This document shows positions 1-8,959 of a DNA stretch of 64,000 nt, piece after piece. Origin of the DNA: Brevibacillus brevis. GTDB lineage: Bacteria; Bacillota; Bacilli; Brevibacillales; Brevibacillaceae. The DNA is taken from positions 92,001 to 156,000 of the forward strand of contig NZ_CP134050.1 in NCBI RefSeq assembly GCF_031583145.1, read 5' to 3'. The notes beneath the pieces were generated by a model. It did not search any database. It had not been told where the DNA came from and worked only from the letters and a program-made list of their open reading frames with translations. Position 1 is the stretch's first letter. Each line of letters starts with the position of its first letter. Made by a program: the position numbers and the translations under genes.

Positions 1-1
1 G

Positions 2-1432
2 GAGATCGACGCTGCTTCCAACCGCGGGGTTGAAGAAATCCGCGACATTCGCGATAAAGTCAAATTCGCCCCCAGCGACGTCAAGTACAAGGTGTACATC
101 ATTGACGAGGTGCATATGCTGACGACGGAGGCGTTTAATGCGCTTCTGAAAACGCTGGAGGAACCGCCATCCCACGTCATTTTCATTTTGGCGACGACGG
201 AGCCGCACAAGCTGCCGGCGACTATCATTTCGCGCTGCCAGCGTTTCGACTTCCATCGGATTCCCCTGAAAGTCATGGTCGATTTGCTTCAGCGAATCTG
301 CCAGTCGCAAGGGGTCCGAGTGGAGGAACAGGCGCTTCAGCTGGTAGCGAAGATGGCGGAAGGCGGAGCGCGCGACGCCCTCAGCCTCCTGGATCAGGCG
401 ATCAGCTACAGTCGGGATGAGGTGCGGGCGAGCGATATCATGCAAATTACCGGTACGGTGTCGCAGACGTACTTTTCCCTACTGGCACGCCATATTGCCG
501 AGCGCGATGTGGCAAAGGTGATGGAGCAGTTCGATCAGGTCATGGTCCAGGGAAAGGATCCCGAGCAGTTCCTGCATGACTTTCTTTATTACTACCGGGA
601 TATGCTGCTCTTGAAGACGGCTCCCGGGCTGGAGGAAATCGTGGAGCGGACGATGATCGACGATCAGTTCGCAAGCGTGGCGGAGCTGTACGGGTTTCCT
701 GAGCTGTACGCCGCGATCGAGACGTGCAACCAGGCGCTGGCCCAGTTGAAGTGGTCGACGTACGCCAGAGTGCTTGTGGAGCTGACGCTGGTCAAATTGT
801 GCCAGCCCGTGGCCCAGCAGGCAGGAGCGGCGGCTGTCGCGGTAGCGCCGCAATCCGGCGAGGAGGACCTGGCCGGCATGGCCAATCGCATCCGTGTCCT
901 GGAAGAACGTCTCATGCAGGTCATGCAGGGGCAAGTAAGCATTCCGGCGCAAAAAGCGGAGGAGCCGCGGAAGGCGGAGCCGAAGCGAGTCGCTGCGGCG
1001 GGAGGCGGGTCCCGTACTCCGATGAACAAGGTCCGGGAAGTGGCCAAATCCATGGACGAAAATCTGACTCGTCAGGTGCGCGGACAATGGAGCCAAATTT
1101 TGACCGATCTGAAAAAGGTGAAAATCCAGTACCAGGCTTGGCTGGTCAACGGTCAGCCTGTTGCTGCGGGCAGTGATGCGGTGGTCGTTACATTTACCAG
1201 CCCCATCCACTGCGATAAAACCATGGAGCCTGAATTGAAAAGCGTAGTGGAACGGGTCATGCAAAACGTGCTCGGCAGGCCGTTGCATCTGCTCTCTGTC
1301 ATGGAAGAGGAGTGGCAGTCGGTCGAACAGCATTCGGGACCAAAGGATGCCGCAGCCGAAGAAGAGCAGGATCCGTTTCTGGCAGAGGCCATCAAGCTCG
1401 TGGGCGAATCACTTGTCGAAGTAAAAGATTGA
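2..1432 (+). CDS. dnaX: DNA polymerase III subunit gamma/tau (5' end missing)
   Basis: Clamp-loader motor subunit that assembles the beta clamp on DNA and links the replicase core. The open frame enters from the left edge, so the N-terminal Walker A and zinc module are outside the window; about 476 residues remain. Visible are the Walker B-like YIIDEVHML, the sensor-1 region ([22 protein letters not shown]), the clamp-loader domain III, a long Ala/Gln/Glu-rich linker and a tau-like C-terminal domain. It is followed after 31 bp by ybaB and then recR, the usual dnaX-ybaB-recR operon. Family identity is certain; no slippery frameshift site was identified. Confidence 0.97.
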   Translation, partial: EIDAASNRGVEEIRDIRDKVKFAPSDVKYKVYIIDEVHMLTTEAFNALLKTLEEPPSHVIFILATTEPHKLPATIISRCQRFDFHRIPLKVMVDLLQRICQSQGVRVEEQALQLVAKMAEGGARDALSLLDQAISYSRDEVRASDIMQITGTVSQTYFSLLARHIAERDVAKVMEQFDQVMVQGKDPEQFLHDFLYYYRDMLLLKTAPGLEEIVERTMIDDQFASVAELYGFPELYAAIETCNQALAQLKWSTYARVLVELTLVKLCQPVAQQAGAAAVAVAPQSGEEDLAGMANRIRVLEERLMQVMQGQVSIPAQKAEEPRKAEPKRVAAAGGGSRTPMNKVREVAKSMDENLTRQVRGQWSQILTDLKKVKIQYQAWLVNGQPVAAGSDAVVVTFTSPIHCDKTMEPELKSVVERVMQNVLGRPLHLLSVMEEEWQSVEQHSGPKDAAAEEEQDPFLAEAIKLVGESLVEVKD

Positions 1433-1463
1433 TCGAAAAAAGACCGTAGGGAGGAATCCTCGT

Positions 1464-1784
1464 ATGAAAAACATGCAGCAAATGCAGCAGATGATGAAGC
1501 AAGTGAAAAAAATGCAGGAAGAAATGGCGAAAGCGCAAGAAGCGCTGAAAGACAAAGTCGTGGAGGGAACCGCTGGCGGCGGCGCTGTGCTGGTCAAGGC
1601 AGACGGCCACAAGCAAGTGAAAGAAATCGTGATCAAGCCGGAAGTCATTGATCCGGATGACGTGGAAATGCTGCAGGACCTCGTACTGACAGCGGTGAAC
1701 GACGCGCTGCGCAAAGCCGACGAGCTGATGGCGAAGGACATGAGCAAATTCACCGGAGGAATGAACATCCCGGGCTTGTTCTAG
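1464..1784 (+). CDS. ybaB: YbaB/EbfC family nucleoid-associated protein
   Basis: Small dimeric DNA-binding protein of 106 residues, the usual family length. The N-terminal half is a Met/Gln/Lys-rich amphipathic helix ([21 protein letters not shown]), the C-terminal half carries the family pattern with GxxxVxVxADG and the ending [20 protein letters not shown] ribosome site lies 8-9 bases before the ATG. It sits between dnaX and recR, as in most Firmicutes, which suggests a role linked to recombination or chromosome organisation; the exact function of the family is not settled. Confidence 0.95.
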   Translation: MKNMQQMQQMMKQVKKMQEEMAKAQEALKDKVVEGTAGGGAVLVKADGHKQVKEIVIKPEVIDPDDVEMLQDLVLTAVNDALRKADELMAKDMSKFTGGMNIPGLF

Positions 1785-1809
1785 ACAAACAGTTGAAGGA
1801 GCAAACGAG

Positions 1810-2406
1810 ATGTTCTATCCGGAACCGGTAACCAAGCTGATCGAAGGATTTATGAAACTGCCCGGCATTGGACCGAAAACCGCCGGGCGGCTTGCCTTTT
1901 TTGTCCTCAACATGAAAGAGGACGATGTGCTGGATTTGGCCAAGGCGCTGGTCAATGCCAAACGCCAGCTGCACTACTGTTCCATCTGCAACAACATCAC
2001 GGATCTGGACCCTTGCCACATCTGCAGGGACAAGCGGCGCGACGGCTCGGTCATCTGCGTCGTGCAGGAGCCCAAGGATGTCGTGGCGATGGAAAAGACG
2101 AGGGAGTTCGAAGGCTACTACCACGTGCTGCACGGCGCCATTTCGCCGATGGACGGGATCGGGCCCGAGGATATTCGCATCCCGGACTTGCTGAAGCGGC
2201 TCAGTGACGAGCAGGTAAAAGAGGTCATCCTGGCGACGAATCCCAATATCGAAGGGGAAGCGACAGCGATGTACATTTCCCGCCTGATCAAGCCTTTCGG
2301 GATTCGCGTGACGCGGATTGCCCATGGTCTGCCGGTAGGCGGTGATTTGGAATACGCGGACGAAGTGACGCTGACCAAAGCCTTGGAGGGCCGGCGCGAA
2401 TTATAG
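1810..2406 (+). CDS. recR: Recombination protein RecR
   Basis: Acts with RecF and RecO to load RecA onto gapped DNA. The 198-residue protein has the N-terminal helix-hairpin-helix ([15 protein letters not shown]), a four-cysteine zinc finger ([16 protein letters not shown]) and a Toprim domain beginning at [15 protein letters not shown]. Length matches the family. AAGGAGC lies 8 bases before the ATG. It is the last gene of the dnaX-ybaB-recR unit and is followed directly by an intrinsic terminator. Confidence 0.97.
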   Translation: MFYPEPVTKLIEGFMKLPGIGPKTAGRLAFFVLNMKEDDVLDLAKALVNAKRQLHYCSICNNITDLDPCHICRDKRRDGSVICVVQEPKDVVAMEKTREFEGYYHVLHGAISPMDGIGPEDIRIPDLLKRLSDEQVKEVILATNPNIEGEATAMYISRLIKPFGIRVTRIAHGLPVGGDLEYADEVTLTKALEGRREL

Positions 2407-2407
2407 C

Positions 2408-2442
2408 GACAGGAAAAAGACGGGGGTTCCCTGTCTTTTTTT
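2408..2442 (+). terminator. Intrinsic terminator after recR
   Basis: GACAGG pairs with CCTGTC, or alternatively AAAAAGAC with GTCTTTTT, followed by a run of T. Starts within a few bases of the recR stop codon. Confidence 0.75.
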
Positions 2443-2482
2443 CATTTTGGGGTGATCCCATCAGTGCGTAGGAGGGAAGGAC

Positions 2483-2956
2483 ATGCCTGTCATTCGTTCG
2501 GAATTGGTGATTGCCGCACCCCGGCACATTTGCTTCGACGCGGCGAGAAGCATCGATTTGCATATGGAATCTACTTCGAAAACAAAGGAAAAGGCGATTG
2601 CAGGGGTGACGGGCGGCTTGATCGAGCGGGGGGAGTCCGTGACCTGGGAGGCTGTCCATTTCGGAATCAAGCAAAGGCTGACTGCCGTCATCACGGAAAT
2701 GGAAGAGCCGTCTTATTTCGTCGACGAAATGGTTTCCGGAGCATTCAAACGGTTTCGCCATGAGCATCAATTCTTTCCACTCGGAGACAATCAAACCCGC
2801 ATGATCGACACATTTGATTACGAATCGCCGCTGGGGGTACTGGGGAAGATCGCTGACTGGCTCTTCCTTGAAACGTACATGGCGCGTTTTTTGATCGAGC
2901 GGAATCTGTACTTGAAGCGCGTGGCCGAGGAACAGTTCCGCCGGTTGCAGGAGTAG
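2483..2956 (+). CDS. SRPBCC (START-like) family protein
   Basis: 157-residue soluble protein of the SRPBCC/polyketide-cyclase-like fold: a beta-rich N-terminus (VIRSELVIAAPRHICFDAARSIDLH), a central FVDEMVSGAFKRFRHEHQF segment and a long C-terminal helix (WLFLETYMARFLIERNLYLKRVAEEQ) that normally closes the ligand cavity. These proteins bind hydrophobic ligands, but the substrate cannot be told from the sequence. A GGAGGG sequence precedes the ATG. The gene is not at this position in B. subtilis; it stands alone between the recR terminator and the CPBP protease gene. Confidence 0.8.
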   Translation: MPVIRSELVIAAPRHICFDAARSIDLHMESTSKTKEKAIAGVTGGLIERGESVTWEAVHFGIKQRLTAVITEMEEPSYFVDEMVSGAFKRFRHEHQFFPLGDNQTRMIDTFDYESPLGVLGKIADWLFLETYMARFLIERNLYLKRVAEEQFRRLQE

Positions 2957-3020
2957 TGGGCGCAGGAAAACGGACTTTTTTTGTGGGACGAGACATACAG
3001 TGTATTAGGAGCGTGAAGAG

Positions 3021-3995
3021 ATGCTGACTGGACCGGGGCTGTCGCTGCGGGTGGAGCCGGAGAGACAACGATCCACGCCGTGGGCGATCATGCTGTTTAT
3101 AGGGTACTGGCTGATGTTTGCCGCCGAGTTTTCCGTCATTCGTTTTTATCGGGGGAGTGACGGCAGATGGGTCGCAACGACAACCGACCAGCCGCAGCTG
3201 TGGCTGTCGCTGACGGTGCTGGCCATCACCGTTTTCAGCTTTGCAGGGACGATTGGATATGGCATCAGCTTGTGGAGGCAGCGCAGACAAATCCAGTGGT
3301 ATTGGGGACCGGGCGACCTGACGGGCAACGACGTGCTGCATATCGTGGCGTGGCTGCACGTATTTCAGACGGGCACCCTCGTGCTGTACGGGTTGGTGTT
3401 GGGCGACACCTTTTTTATGGAAGGGACTATCGGCGGGACGTTCGAGTCGGCTTCGTTCCAGATGTTTTTGCTGCTGCTTTTGCCGTTCTGGTTTCGGGGC
3501 CGGCTGCCTTCTATCGGACTGTGCCGTCCCGTCCGAATCTGGCAGATGCTCATCGTCCTGCTGATTTTGTTTTTCCTGATCGCCAAGGTCATGGACGCGG
3601 CAATCACTCACCCGTTGGCAGATTGGCTGGGACTGTCCCTTTCCTCGGAGCGGGAGCAGCAGATTGAAAAAGAAATTGTGCAGGCGAAGCAGACGGATAT
3701 GCTGGCGGCAGTCTCGTCCTTTCTGGTGATTGGGATTCTGGTCCCGATTGCAGAAGAGATGCTGTTCAGAGGCGTCGTGCAGACGTATCTGGTTCGCCGG
3801 TTGGGGGCCATTGCGGGTATTGTGCTGAGCAGCCTCTGGTTTGCTCTTCTGCACATCGATTTGGCCTTGTTTGTACCGCTCTTTGTCATCGGCCTTCTCT
3901 TGGGAGGCGTCCGTCATCGCTATCAATCCATTTGGGGAGCGGTCTTGCTTCACGCCGTCAACAATTTGACGGGCGTGCTGTACTACTTTCAGTAA
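3021..3995 (+). CDS. CPBP family intramembrane glutamic endopeptidase
   Basis: Polytopic membrane protease of the CAAX/Rce1 superfamily, 324 residues with about eight hydrophobic segments. The three catalytic signatures are visible: EEMLFRGVV (Glu-Glu and Arg, near residues 248-254), a His in LLHIDLALFVP near residue 277 and HAVNN near residue 310. Members act in membrane protein maturation or bacteriocin self-protection; the substrate here is unknown. It lies 12 bp before yaaL and so may be co-transcribed with the yaaL-bofA pair. Confidence 0.88.
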   Translation: MLTGPGLSLRVEPERQRSTPWAIMLFIGYWLMFAAEFSVIRFYRGSDGRWVATTTDQPQLWLSLTVLAITVFSFAGTIGYGISLWRQRRQIQWYWGPGDLTGNDVLHIVAWLHVFQTGTLVLYGLVLGDTFFMEGTIGGTFESASFQMFLLLLLPFWFRGRLPSIGLCRPVRIWQMLIVLLILFFLIAKVMDAAITHPLADWLGLSLSSEREQQIEKEIVQAKQTDMLAAVSSFLVIGILVPIAEEMLFRGVVQTYLVRRLGAIAGIVLSSLWFALLHIDLALFVPLFVIGLLLGGVRHRYQSIWGAVLLHAVNNLTGVLYYFQ

Positions 3996-4007
3996 GGAGG
4001 TACACAG

Positions 4008-4238
4008 GTGAGCAGGTGGGGGAAAAAGGCGAAGGTACTGATCGACGTGGGGGCAGTCGGACTCGATGCGGCGGTCACGCGGGCGCGTCTGGATTGGCAG
4101 CATGCTCGCCATCTGGTGGATATCAGTGAACCGGATGGCGGCCTGGTCGATGCCATTTACTATTTGCAGCTGACGGAAAAACGCTACACCTATCTGCTTT
4201 CGCAAGCAAAGCGGGAGCATGTTCGGAAGCAAGCGTAA
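4008..4238 (+). CDS. yaaL: YaaL family protein (DUF2508)
   Basis: 76-residue hydrophilic, helix-rich protein of the YaaL/DUF2508 family found before bofA in endospore formers. GTG start with AAGGAGG a few bases upstream. No catalytic motif is visible and the function of the family is not known. It ends 11 bp before bofA, consistent with co-transcription. Confidence 0.85.
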   Translation: MSRWGKKAKVLIDVGAVGLDAAVTRARLDWQHARHLVDISEPDGGLVDAIYYLQLTEKRYTYLLSQAKREHVRKQA

Positions 4239-4249
4239 GGGGGAAGCGC

Positions 4250-4516
4250 ATGGAAACAGGTTGGATCATTGCTCTGGTTATCGCGGGAATCCTGGTCGTT
4301 ATTGCGGCAAGCAAGTCGGTGACAGGTCCCGTGCGTTGGATCGGTTTTGGAATCATGCAGCTGGTCGTCGGGGCGATCCTGCTTTTTTTCGCCAATCTGG
4401 TCGGAGAACTCGCCCACTTTCACATTCCGATCAATCCGGTGACAGCCCTGCTTGCAGGATTCTTGCGTTTGCCCGGGCTGGCCGCGCTTGTCGTGATCAA
4501 GCTGTGGGTGATGTGA
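4250..4516 (+). CDS. bofA: Pro-sigma-K processing inhibitor BofA
   Basis: 88-residue membrane protein which, in B. subtilis, holds the SpoIVFB protease inactive in the outer forespore membrane until sigma-K is needed. Two hydrophobic segments (IIALVIAGILVVIAASKSV and GIMQLVVGAILLFFANLVG) and the conserved C-terminal half HIPINPVTALLAGFLRLPG are seen. It is the last plus-strand gene before a convergent membrane-protein gene that ends only 8 bp away, and no terminator is visible in that gap. Confidence 0.93.
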   Translation: METGWIIALVIAGILVVIAASKSVTGPVRWIGFGIMQLVVGAILLFFANLVGELAHFHIPINPVTALLAGFLRLPGLAALVVIKLWVM

Positions 4517-4523
4517 ACCGCGT

Positions 4524-5054
4524 TTACCCGTCCGTCAGCAAGAATGCGACGCCCTTGTTTTCGTATTTGACGCGGCAGTTCTTGGATTGTCGAAAGGAGA
4601 CGAGCAAGGCCAGCAGCCGAGGCAAAGAAAGAACCAGCGAGCCGCTGAGGAGCGTCAGACCGTATTCGACAGGCAGCCATACGTACGCTGCTGCTGCGAG
4701 GCACAGGCTGCCTGCGAGCACGACGCTCTCTCCGGTGCGGTAAATGGAGAGGGGTACAGGGAGTCTATACCCGGCTCCCCACCACGGGGAGACGAGCATG
4801 TCCGCTGTAGTGTGCGGCCTCAGCTCACGAAGCTGTGCAAACAGGCGAAACACGATCAGGTGACTGATGCTGACTGCCGGCAGGATCGCAAGTGTCACGA
4901 TCAGCCGATCTACGGGAACGTTCAGGAGCATGGAGATCGCGATCAGGGACAAGCCTATCAGCAGCAGCTGGGACAAGGAGCCGACGATGCCCCAGCGGAA
5001 GCGGTGCAGCAATTTGTAGCTGTAAATCGTTTGGGCAGTAGTCTGTTGCTTCAT
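4524..5054 (-). CDS. Hypothetical membrane protein
   Basis: I do not recognise this family. Start chosen at the ATG at 5052-5054 because a purine-rich AAAAGGAAGGAAAGG lies just upstream; a longer frame to 5219 would run through hairpins and has no ribosome site. The 176-residue product has about four hydrophobic segments (near residues 15-38, 45-66, 100-120, 125-145) and no enzymatic motif. It is convergent with bofA, stop codons 7 bp apart. Confidence 0.6.
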   Translation of the reverse strand: MKQQTTAQTIYSYKLLHRFRWGIVGSLSQLLLIGLSLIAISMLLNVPVDRLIVTLAILPAVSISHLIVFRLFAQLRELRPHTTADMLVSPWWGAGYRLPVPLSIYRTGESVVLAGSLCLAAAAYVWLPVEYGLTLLSGSLVLSLPRLLALLVSFRQSKNCRVKYENKGVAFLLTDG

Positions 5055-5094
5055 ACCTTTCCTTCCTTTTCCGACAAGGCGTACATTCGGTCTT

Positions 5095-5100
5095 ATTATA
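5095..5100 (-). promoter_or_regulatory. Possible -10 element for the minus-strand membrane gene
   Basis: TATAAT on the minus strand about 45 bp upstream of the ATG at 5054. No clear -35 hexamer is seen, so the call is weak. Confidence 0.35.
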
Positions 5101-5132
5101 CTATCGGAAGAAATGCAGATGGGGTAAATTCC

Positions 5133-5161
5133 AGCCGTTGGCGAGTCCAACGGCTTTTTTG
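5133..5161 (+). terminator. Plus-strand intrinsic terminator with no plus-strand gene directly before it
   Basis: AGCCGTTGG and CCAACGGCT form a perfect 9-bp stem around CGAGT, followed by six T on the plus strand. The nearest upstream plus-strand gene is bofA, more than 600 bp away across the convergent gene. Two further hairpins follow (CGGAATT/AATTCCG at 5169-5187; GGCCG/CGGCC near 5201-5231). Confidence 0.75.
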
Positions 5162-5325
5162 TACAGATCGGAATTGATAAAATTCCGGTCCAGTATAAGG
5201 GCCGCCGCGTCTCCGCCAAAAAGAACGGCCTAGCCAGGTTTTCGAATGATGGGCCGGGGGTGGATGGGAACGATAAGGGGAAGAAACGGACGCGGACATG
5301 TTTTTTGCAAAAGGAGGTAGCTGTC

Positions 5326-6330
5326 TTGAATCATCGTCCACTGACTTTGCTGGCGCCGACAGGCGAAATCGCCGGGGGGATCCGTGAGAAACTGGCAGCG
5401 TGCGGAATCCGGTTGCAATCGTTTGTGCAAGCAATGGGAAGCGGGGAGATAGGGGCAGATGGCGTGCTGTTGACGTCGGCGCACGAGTGGGACTCTGCGT
5501 CTGCGGCGGAGCTCCTCTCCACCCGCCCGGGCCTGCTTCTGGTATATGGCGACGACATTCCGTACGGCTGGGCGGATCATTTGGACGGGCATTGCGACCG
5601 GGGAAAATGGGAAGTGGTCAGGCTGGCCTTTGTTTCGGAGGGAGAGCGGGCCTTGATCGGAGGAGAGCAAAATGGGTATTGGGTGAATCACCTTCGCCGC
5701 CGCTTCGCCTACCATCAGCTCGTATGCCTGATTTGCAAAAGGCGTGAAGTGGATGAGGCGGTAAGACAGCTTCCGCGTTACTTGGCATGGAAAGAACGCT
5801 TCTTTCTGGAGCTGGGAGAAGTGTGCGATCGGGAAGGCGTCTCTCTGCAGACAGTGGCTCGCGCTCTGGGGATGGACACGAGAGTGGGGCAAGGCTGGCT
5901 GTATCCCGAGCGGAGCGACCAGTCGCAGCTTTGCCAGTGGCTGGAGCGCGAAGCCAAGCATGTACTGGAAAAGGCGAACGTGCATCGCGTTGTGCTCTGG
6001 GGCCCGGCTTCTTTTTGGAACGGGATGGAGACTGGATGGCTCGAAGGTAGGGAGGTTTGCGTGGTTTCCGGCGAGGACGAGCTAGATCCGAACGAAGCCT
6101 TCCTTGAGAGTGTGCCTGGCGTCGAGTGGCAGAAGGCTCTCCGGAATGCCGATCTGCTGCTGATTGGCAGAGCTGATGCGGCGATCGGCGAACTGGGCCT
6201 ATCCGAGCTTGTCCAGTGCATGCGCCAGTCCCACGTTGTCGATGCTTGCGCCTGTTTCCCCATACCGGAAGCACGCAGCCATTTGCTGAGCTACCGAGCT
6301 GTCGGCGAAAAGACGAACGTTTGGGAATGA
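5326..6330 (+). CDS. UDP-glucose dehydrogenase-like protein lacking the catalytic cysteine motif
   Basis: Start set at TTG 5326 because AAAGGAGGT ends 8 bases upstream; an in-frame upstream ATG at 5260 has no such site. The 334-residue product resembles the middle and C-terminal parts of UDP-glucose/GDP-mannose dehydrogenases. WKERFFLELGEVCDREGVSL followed by ALGMDTRVG matches the central helix and the usual GLDxRIG; ADLLLIGRADAAIGELGLSE then VVDACACF matches the C-terminal ADALVILTEW...VVDGRN pattern; FVSEGERALIGGE resembles FLREG...IVIG. The GxGxxG nucleotide-binding start and the GYGGSCFPKD catalytic cysteine motif are missing. It is probably non-enzymatic or has a new role; the family match is by eye. 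Confidence 0.6.
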   Translation: MNHRPLTLLAPTGEIAGGIREKLAACGIRLQSFVQAMGSGEIGADGVLLTSAHEWDSASAAELLSTRPGLLLVYGDDIPYGWADHLDGHCDRGKWEVVRLAFVSEGERALIGGEQNGYWVNHLRRRFAYHQLVCLICKRREVDEAVRQLPRYLAWKERFFLELGEVCDREGVSLQTVARALGMDTRVGQGWLYPERSDQSQLCQWLEREAKHVLEKANVHRVVLWGPASFWNGMETGWLEGREVCVVSGEDELDPNEAFLESVPGVEWQKALRNADLLLIGRADAAIGELGLSELVQCMRQSHVVDACACFPIPEARSHLLSYRAVGEKTNVWE

Positions 6331-6354
6331 TGCTGATTATAATGGGGTATAATG
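6325..6354 (+). promoter_or_regulatory. Putative sigma-F (or sigma-G) promoter of csfB
   Basis: -35 GAATG, 15-bp spacer, -10 GGGTATAATG, which fits the sigma-F -10 pattern GGNNANANTR at every fixed base. A sigma-A reading of TATAAT is possible. csfB in B. subtilis is transcribed in the forespore. Confidence 0.55.
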
Positions 6355-6390
6355 ATTGGTACATTGAGGAAAAGGGCAGGCGTTAAGACT

Positions 6391-6573
6391 ATGGAAAAGG
6401 TTGCTCAGCGATGTATCGTCTGTGAACTGGAACGCAGCGACGGAATCGCCATTTGTGAGCAGTTCATTTGCCAGAAATGCGAGCAAGAGATGGTCAACAC
6501 GGATGTGCAGGATGAAAAATACCCGTTCTTTATCCACCAGATGAGGCGGATATGGCTTCGGAAAGACGCGTGA
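6391..6573 (+). CDS. csfB: Anti-sigma factor Gin (CsfB)
   Basis: Small zinc-binding inhibitor of sigma-G (and sigma-E) in sporulating cells. Start at ATG 6391 gives 60 residues, the family length; a longer frame from 6352 would begin inside the promoter. The two CxxC pairs are CIVC (residues 8-11) and CQKC, and the conserved VQDEKYPFFIHQMRRIWLRK tail is present. Stands alone between its own promoter and a terminator. Confidence 0.92.
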   Translation: MEKVAQRCIVCELERSDGIAICEQFICQKCEQEMVNTDVQDEKYPFFIHQMRRIWLRKDA

Positions 6574-6576
6574 AGG

Positions 6577-6611
6577 AAAAAAGGCAACGGATAAAACCCG
6601 ATGCCTTTTTT
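6577..6611 (+). terminator. Intrinsic terminator after csfB
   Basis: AAAAAAGGCA pairs with TGCCTTTTTT across a 15-base loop; the second arm gives the T run. Confidence 0.8.
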
Positions 6612-6623
6612 CATGCCAAATCA

Positions 6624-6632
6624 TGCTAAAAT
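6624..6632 (+). promoter_or_regulatory. Possible extended -10 promoter of the decarboxylase gene
   Basis: TGC followed by TAAAAT, about 40 bp before the GTG start. No good -35 is seen. Confidence 0.4.
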
Positions 6633-6671
6633 AGTGGGACATTCATTTCATAAAAGGGACGTGAAGAGCGC

Positions 6672-8141
6672 GTGTTTGGGAAACATGCTGATTTCCGGGA
6701 GCGGCAAATGCGGGCTCCCCTGTATGAACAGCTGGAGCGCCACGCCAAGCGGCATCCGCACCCGTTTCATGTGCCGGGACACAAAATGGGTCACAGCTTT
6801 GATGCCGAAGCGAAGCAGCGGTTTGGGGCCATGCTGGAATTGGATCTCACGGAAATTAGCGGGACGGACGATCTGCATCAGCCGCAAGGGGTGATTGCCG
6901 AAGCCCAGGAGCTGGCTGCGGAAGCGTTTGGCGCAGAGGAGACGCGCTTTCTCATCGGGGGCAGTACGGTAGGGAATCTGGCGCTGATCATGACGGTATG
7001 CCGACCGGGCGACAAGATTCTCGTTCAGCGGAATTGCCACAAATCCGTGTATCACGGAATCATCATGGCGAGAGCGACTCCGGTTTTCCTGGTGCCGGCT
7101 GTGGATTTGGCGACCGGGGTAGCCGCAGGGGTTCGCCGCGAGGATGTGGAGCGGGCCCTGCAAGCGCATCCCGATGCAAAGGCCGTATTTTTGACGAATC
7201 CGACGTATTACGGGATGGGCATCGATTTGGAGAAAATGGCGGCGGTGGTCCATCGCCACGATATTCCGCTGCTGATCGATGAAGCCCACGGGGCGCATTA
7301 CGGCTTTCACCCGGCTTTTCCGCCGTCAGCCATGCTGTGCGGTGCGGACGCGGCAGTCCAGTCGACACATAAAATGGCGTCCGCGATGACGATGTCCTCC
7401 ATGCTTCATGTGCAGGGTAGTCGCATTGATCGGGACAGGCTGTTTCGCTATTTGGCGATGATCCAGTCTTCGAGCCCGTCCTATGTGCTCATGGCTTCGC
7501 TTGATTTGGCCCGTCGCCATCTGGTTGTGGAAGCCTGCGAGGAATGGGACAGGCTGCTTCCGCAGTTGGACAAGCTGCGGGAACGCACGGGCAGACTGGA
7601 ATGGCTGGAATGGCCGCGCCTGGGAGCAAACAGTGTGTATGCGACTCTCGATCCGCTGAAGCTGTTTCTTCACATACGCTCGCAGCAATTGGACGGGTTT
7701 GCGCTGCAGCATGCCATGGAAAAGCACGGGATTTACCCGGAGCTGGCTGACGCGTCACACGTGCTGCTGGCTGCCTCGGCAGGAACGTCCGCGCGTGATC
7801 TCGATGCACTGGCGAAGCTGCTGGAGTCTCTCGATGTCGAGGTAGAGCCGGGGGAAGAGCGCGTGCTGGAGGCGGGAGTCGTTTCCTCCCATTATTTGCG
7901 CGAACAGGTCGTACCGATGGACGAGGCGGTCGACTCGCCGAAGGAGACGATTTCTCTCGAGCAGTCGCTGGGAAGGGTGGCAGCGGAAATGGTCATTCCG
8001 TATCCGCCGGGGATCCCGGTACTCGTCCCGGGCGAGCGGATCGACGAGCAGTGCCTGGCGATGCTCATGGAGCTGCGAAAGGGGCAAACCCGTTTTCACG
8101 GCGTGCAGGATGACCGTCTGCAAACCATACAAGTGCTGTAA
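6672..8141 (+). CDS. PLP-dependent Orn/Lys/Arg decarboxylase family protein (YaaO-like)
   Basis: Fold-type I pyridoxal-phosphate enzyme of the basic amino-acid decarboxylase family. [13 protein letters not shown] near the N-terminus, [11 protein letters not shown] (phosphate-binding), [18 protein letters not shown] (PLP-ring Asp and His) and [16 protein letters not shown] (Schiff-base lysine) are all seen. 489 residues from GTG 6672; an ATG at 6708 with GGGAG before it is an equally plausible start and would give MRAPLYEQL as in related proteins. The substrate is not known; B. subtilis YaaO lies at the same place before tmk. The 3' end is 43 bp from tmk. Confidence 0.88.
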   Translation: MFGKHADFRERQMRAPLYEQLERHAKRHPHPFHVPGHKMGHSFDAEAKQRFGAMLELDLTEISGTDDLHQPQGVIAEAQELAAEAFGAEETRFLIGGSTVGNLALIMTVCRPGDKILVQRNCHKSVYHGIIMARATPVFLVPAVDLATGVAAGVRREDVERALQAHPDAKAVFLTNPTYYGMGIDLEKMAAVVHRHDIPLLIDEAHGAHYGFHPAFPPSAMLCGADAAVQSTHKMASAMTMSSMLHVQGSRIDRDRLFRYLAMIQSSSPSYVLMASLDLARRHLVVEACEEWDRLLPQLDKLRERTGRLEWLEWPRLGANSVYATLDPLKLFLHIRSQQLDGFALQHAMEKHGIYPELADASHVLLAASAGTSARDLDALAKLLESLDVEVEPGEERVLEAGVVSSHYLREQVVPMDEAVDSPKETISLEQSLGRVAAEMVIPYPPGIPVLVPGERIDEQCLAMLMELRKGQTRFHGVQDDRLQTIQVL

Positions 8142-8184
8142 AGAACAAGGGAAGGCCTGTACAACAGGTGGAAGGAGCTTGAAC

Positions 8185-8820
8185 GTGACAACAGGACGAA
8201 AAGGCCGGTTTATTACCGTAGAGGGCGGGGAAGGTGCAGGCAAATCGACGATTATTGCCCGCTTGTACGAAGAGCTACGGGAGCGCGGCATGGATGTGCT
8301 CCTAACCAGGGAGCCGGGGGGTATCGAAATCGCCGAAAAGATTCGCGAAATCATCCTGAATCCCGCCCACACCCAGATGGACAAAAGGACGGAAGCGCTC
8401 TTGTATGCGGCGGCTCGCGCCCAGCATTTGGCGGAAAAGGTGCTGCCCGCGCTGGAAGCCGGAAAGCTGGTGCTGTGCGACCGGTTCATCGACAGCAGCC
8501 TCGCTTACCAGGGACATGCGCGCGGACTGGGAATCGATGACGTGTATTCGATCAACCGGTTCGCGGTGGGAGACTGCATGCCGGAGCTGACGCTGTTTTT
8601 CGATGTGCTGCCCGAGGTGGGTCTGGGCCGGATCAATGCAGCCAGAGGGCGGGAGATCAACCGCCTCGACCTGGAAGGCATGCGTTTTCACGAGCTCGTG
8701 CGGGAAGGGTATCAGCTGGCCATGGCGCGGGATCCCGAGCGCTTTGTCGTGATCGACGCAGGGCAGCCGCTGGAGAAGGTGTATCAGGACGCACTTGCCG
8801 CCTTGATCGCCCGATTGTAA
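8185..8820 (+). CDS. tmk: Thymidylate kinase
   Basis: Phosphorylates dTMP to dTDP. Start at GTG 8185, behind GGAAGGAGC; an in-frame upstream start at 8110 would overlap the previous gene. P-loop GGEGAGKST, the DR(F) motif in [20 protein letters not shown] and the lid region [15 protein letters not shown] are visible in 211 residues. It begins the tmk-darA-yaaR-holB-ricT-yabA gene run. Confidence 0.96.
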   Translation: MTTGRKGRFITVEGGEGAGKSTIIARLYEELRERGMDVLLTREPGGIEIAEKIREIILNPAHTQMDKRTEALLYAAARAQHLAEKVLPALEAGKLVLCDRFIDSSLAYQGHARGLGIDDVYSINRFAVGDCMPELTLFFDVLPEVGLGRINAARGREINRLDLEGMRFHELVREGYQLAMARDPERFVVIDAGQPLEKVYQDALAALIARL

Positions 8821-8851
8821 GGAGACAGTGCGCATCGCGGGGTACATGCTG

Positions 8852-8857
8852 TATAAT
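8852..8857 (+). promoter_or_regulatory. Possible -10 element before darA
   Basis: TATAAT about 100 bp before darA. No convincing -35 hexamer is seen. Confidence 0.3.
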
Positions 8858-8959
8858 ATGTTTAGGAAGAATATCGTACCTCGCCCACCTATTTATCATA
8901 CAATGAAACACCAAGTACTCTTCTATGGGAATGATTATTTGCGGAAAGGGTGATAGCCG

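Noticed and set aside
2745..4232. 495-codon minus-strand open frame
   Set aside because: Antisense to the CPBP protease and yaaL; low-complexity Gln/Arg/His-rich product with no family resemblance.
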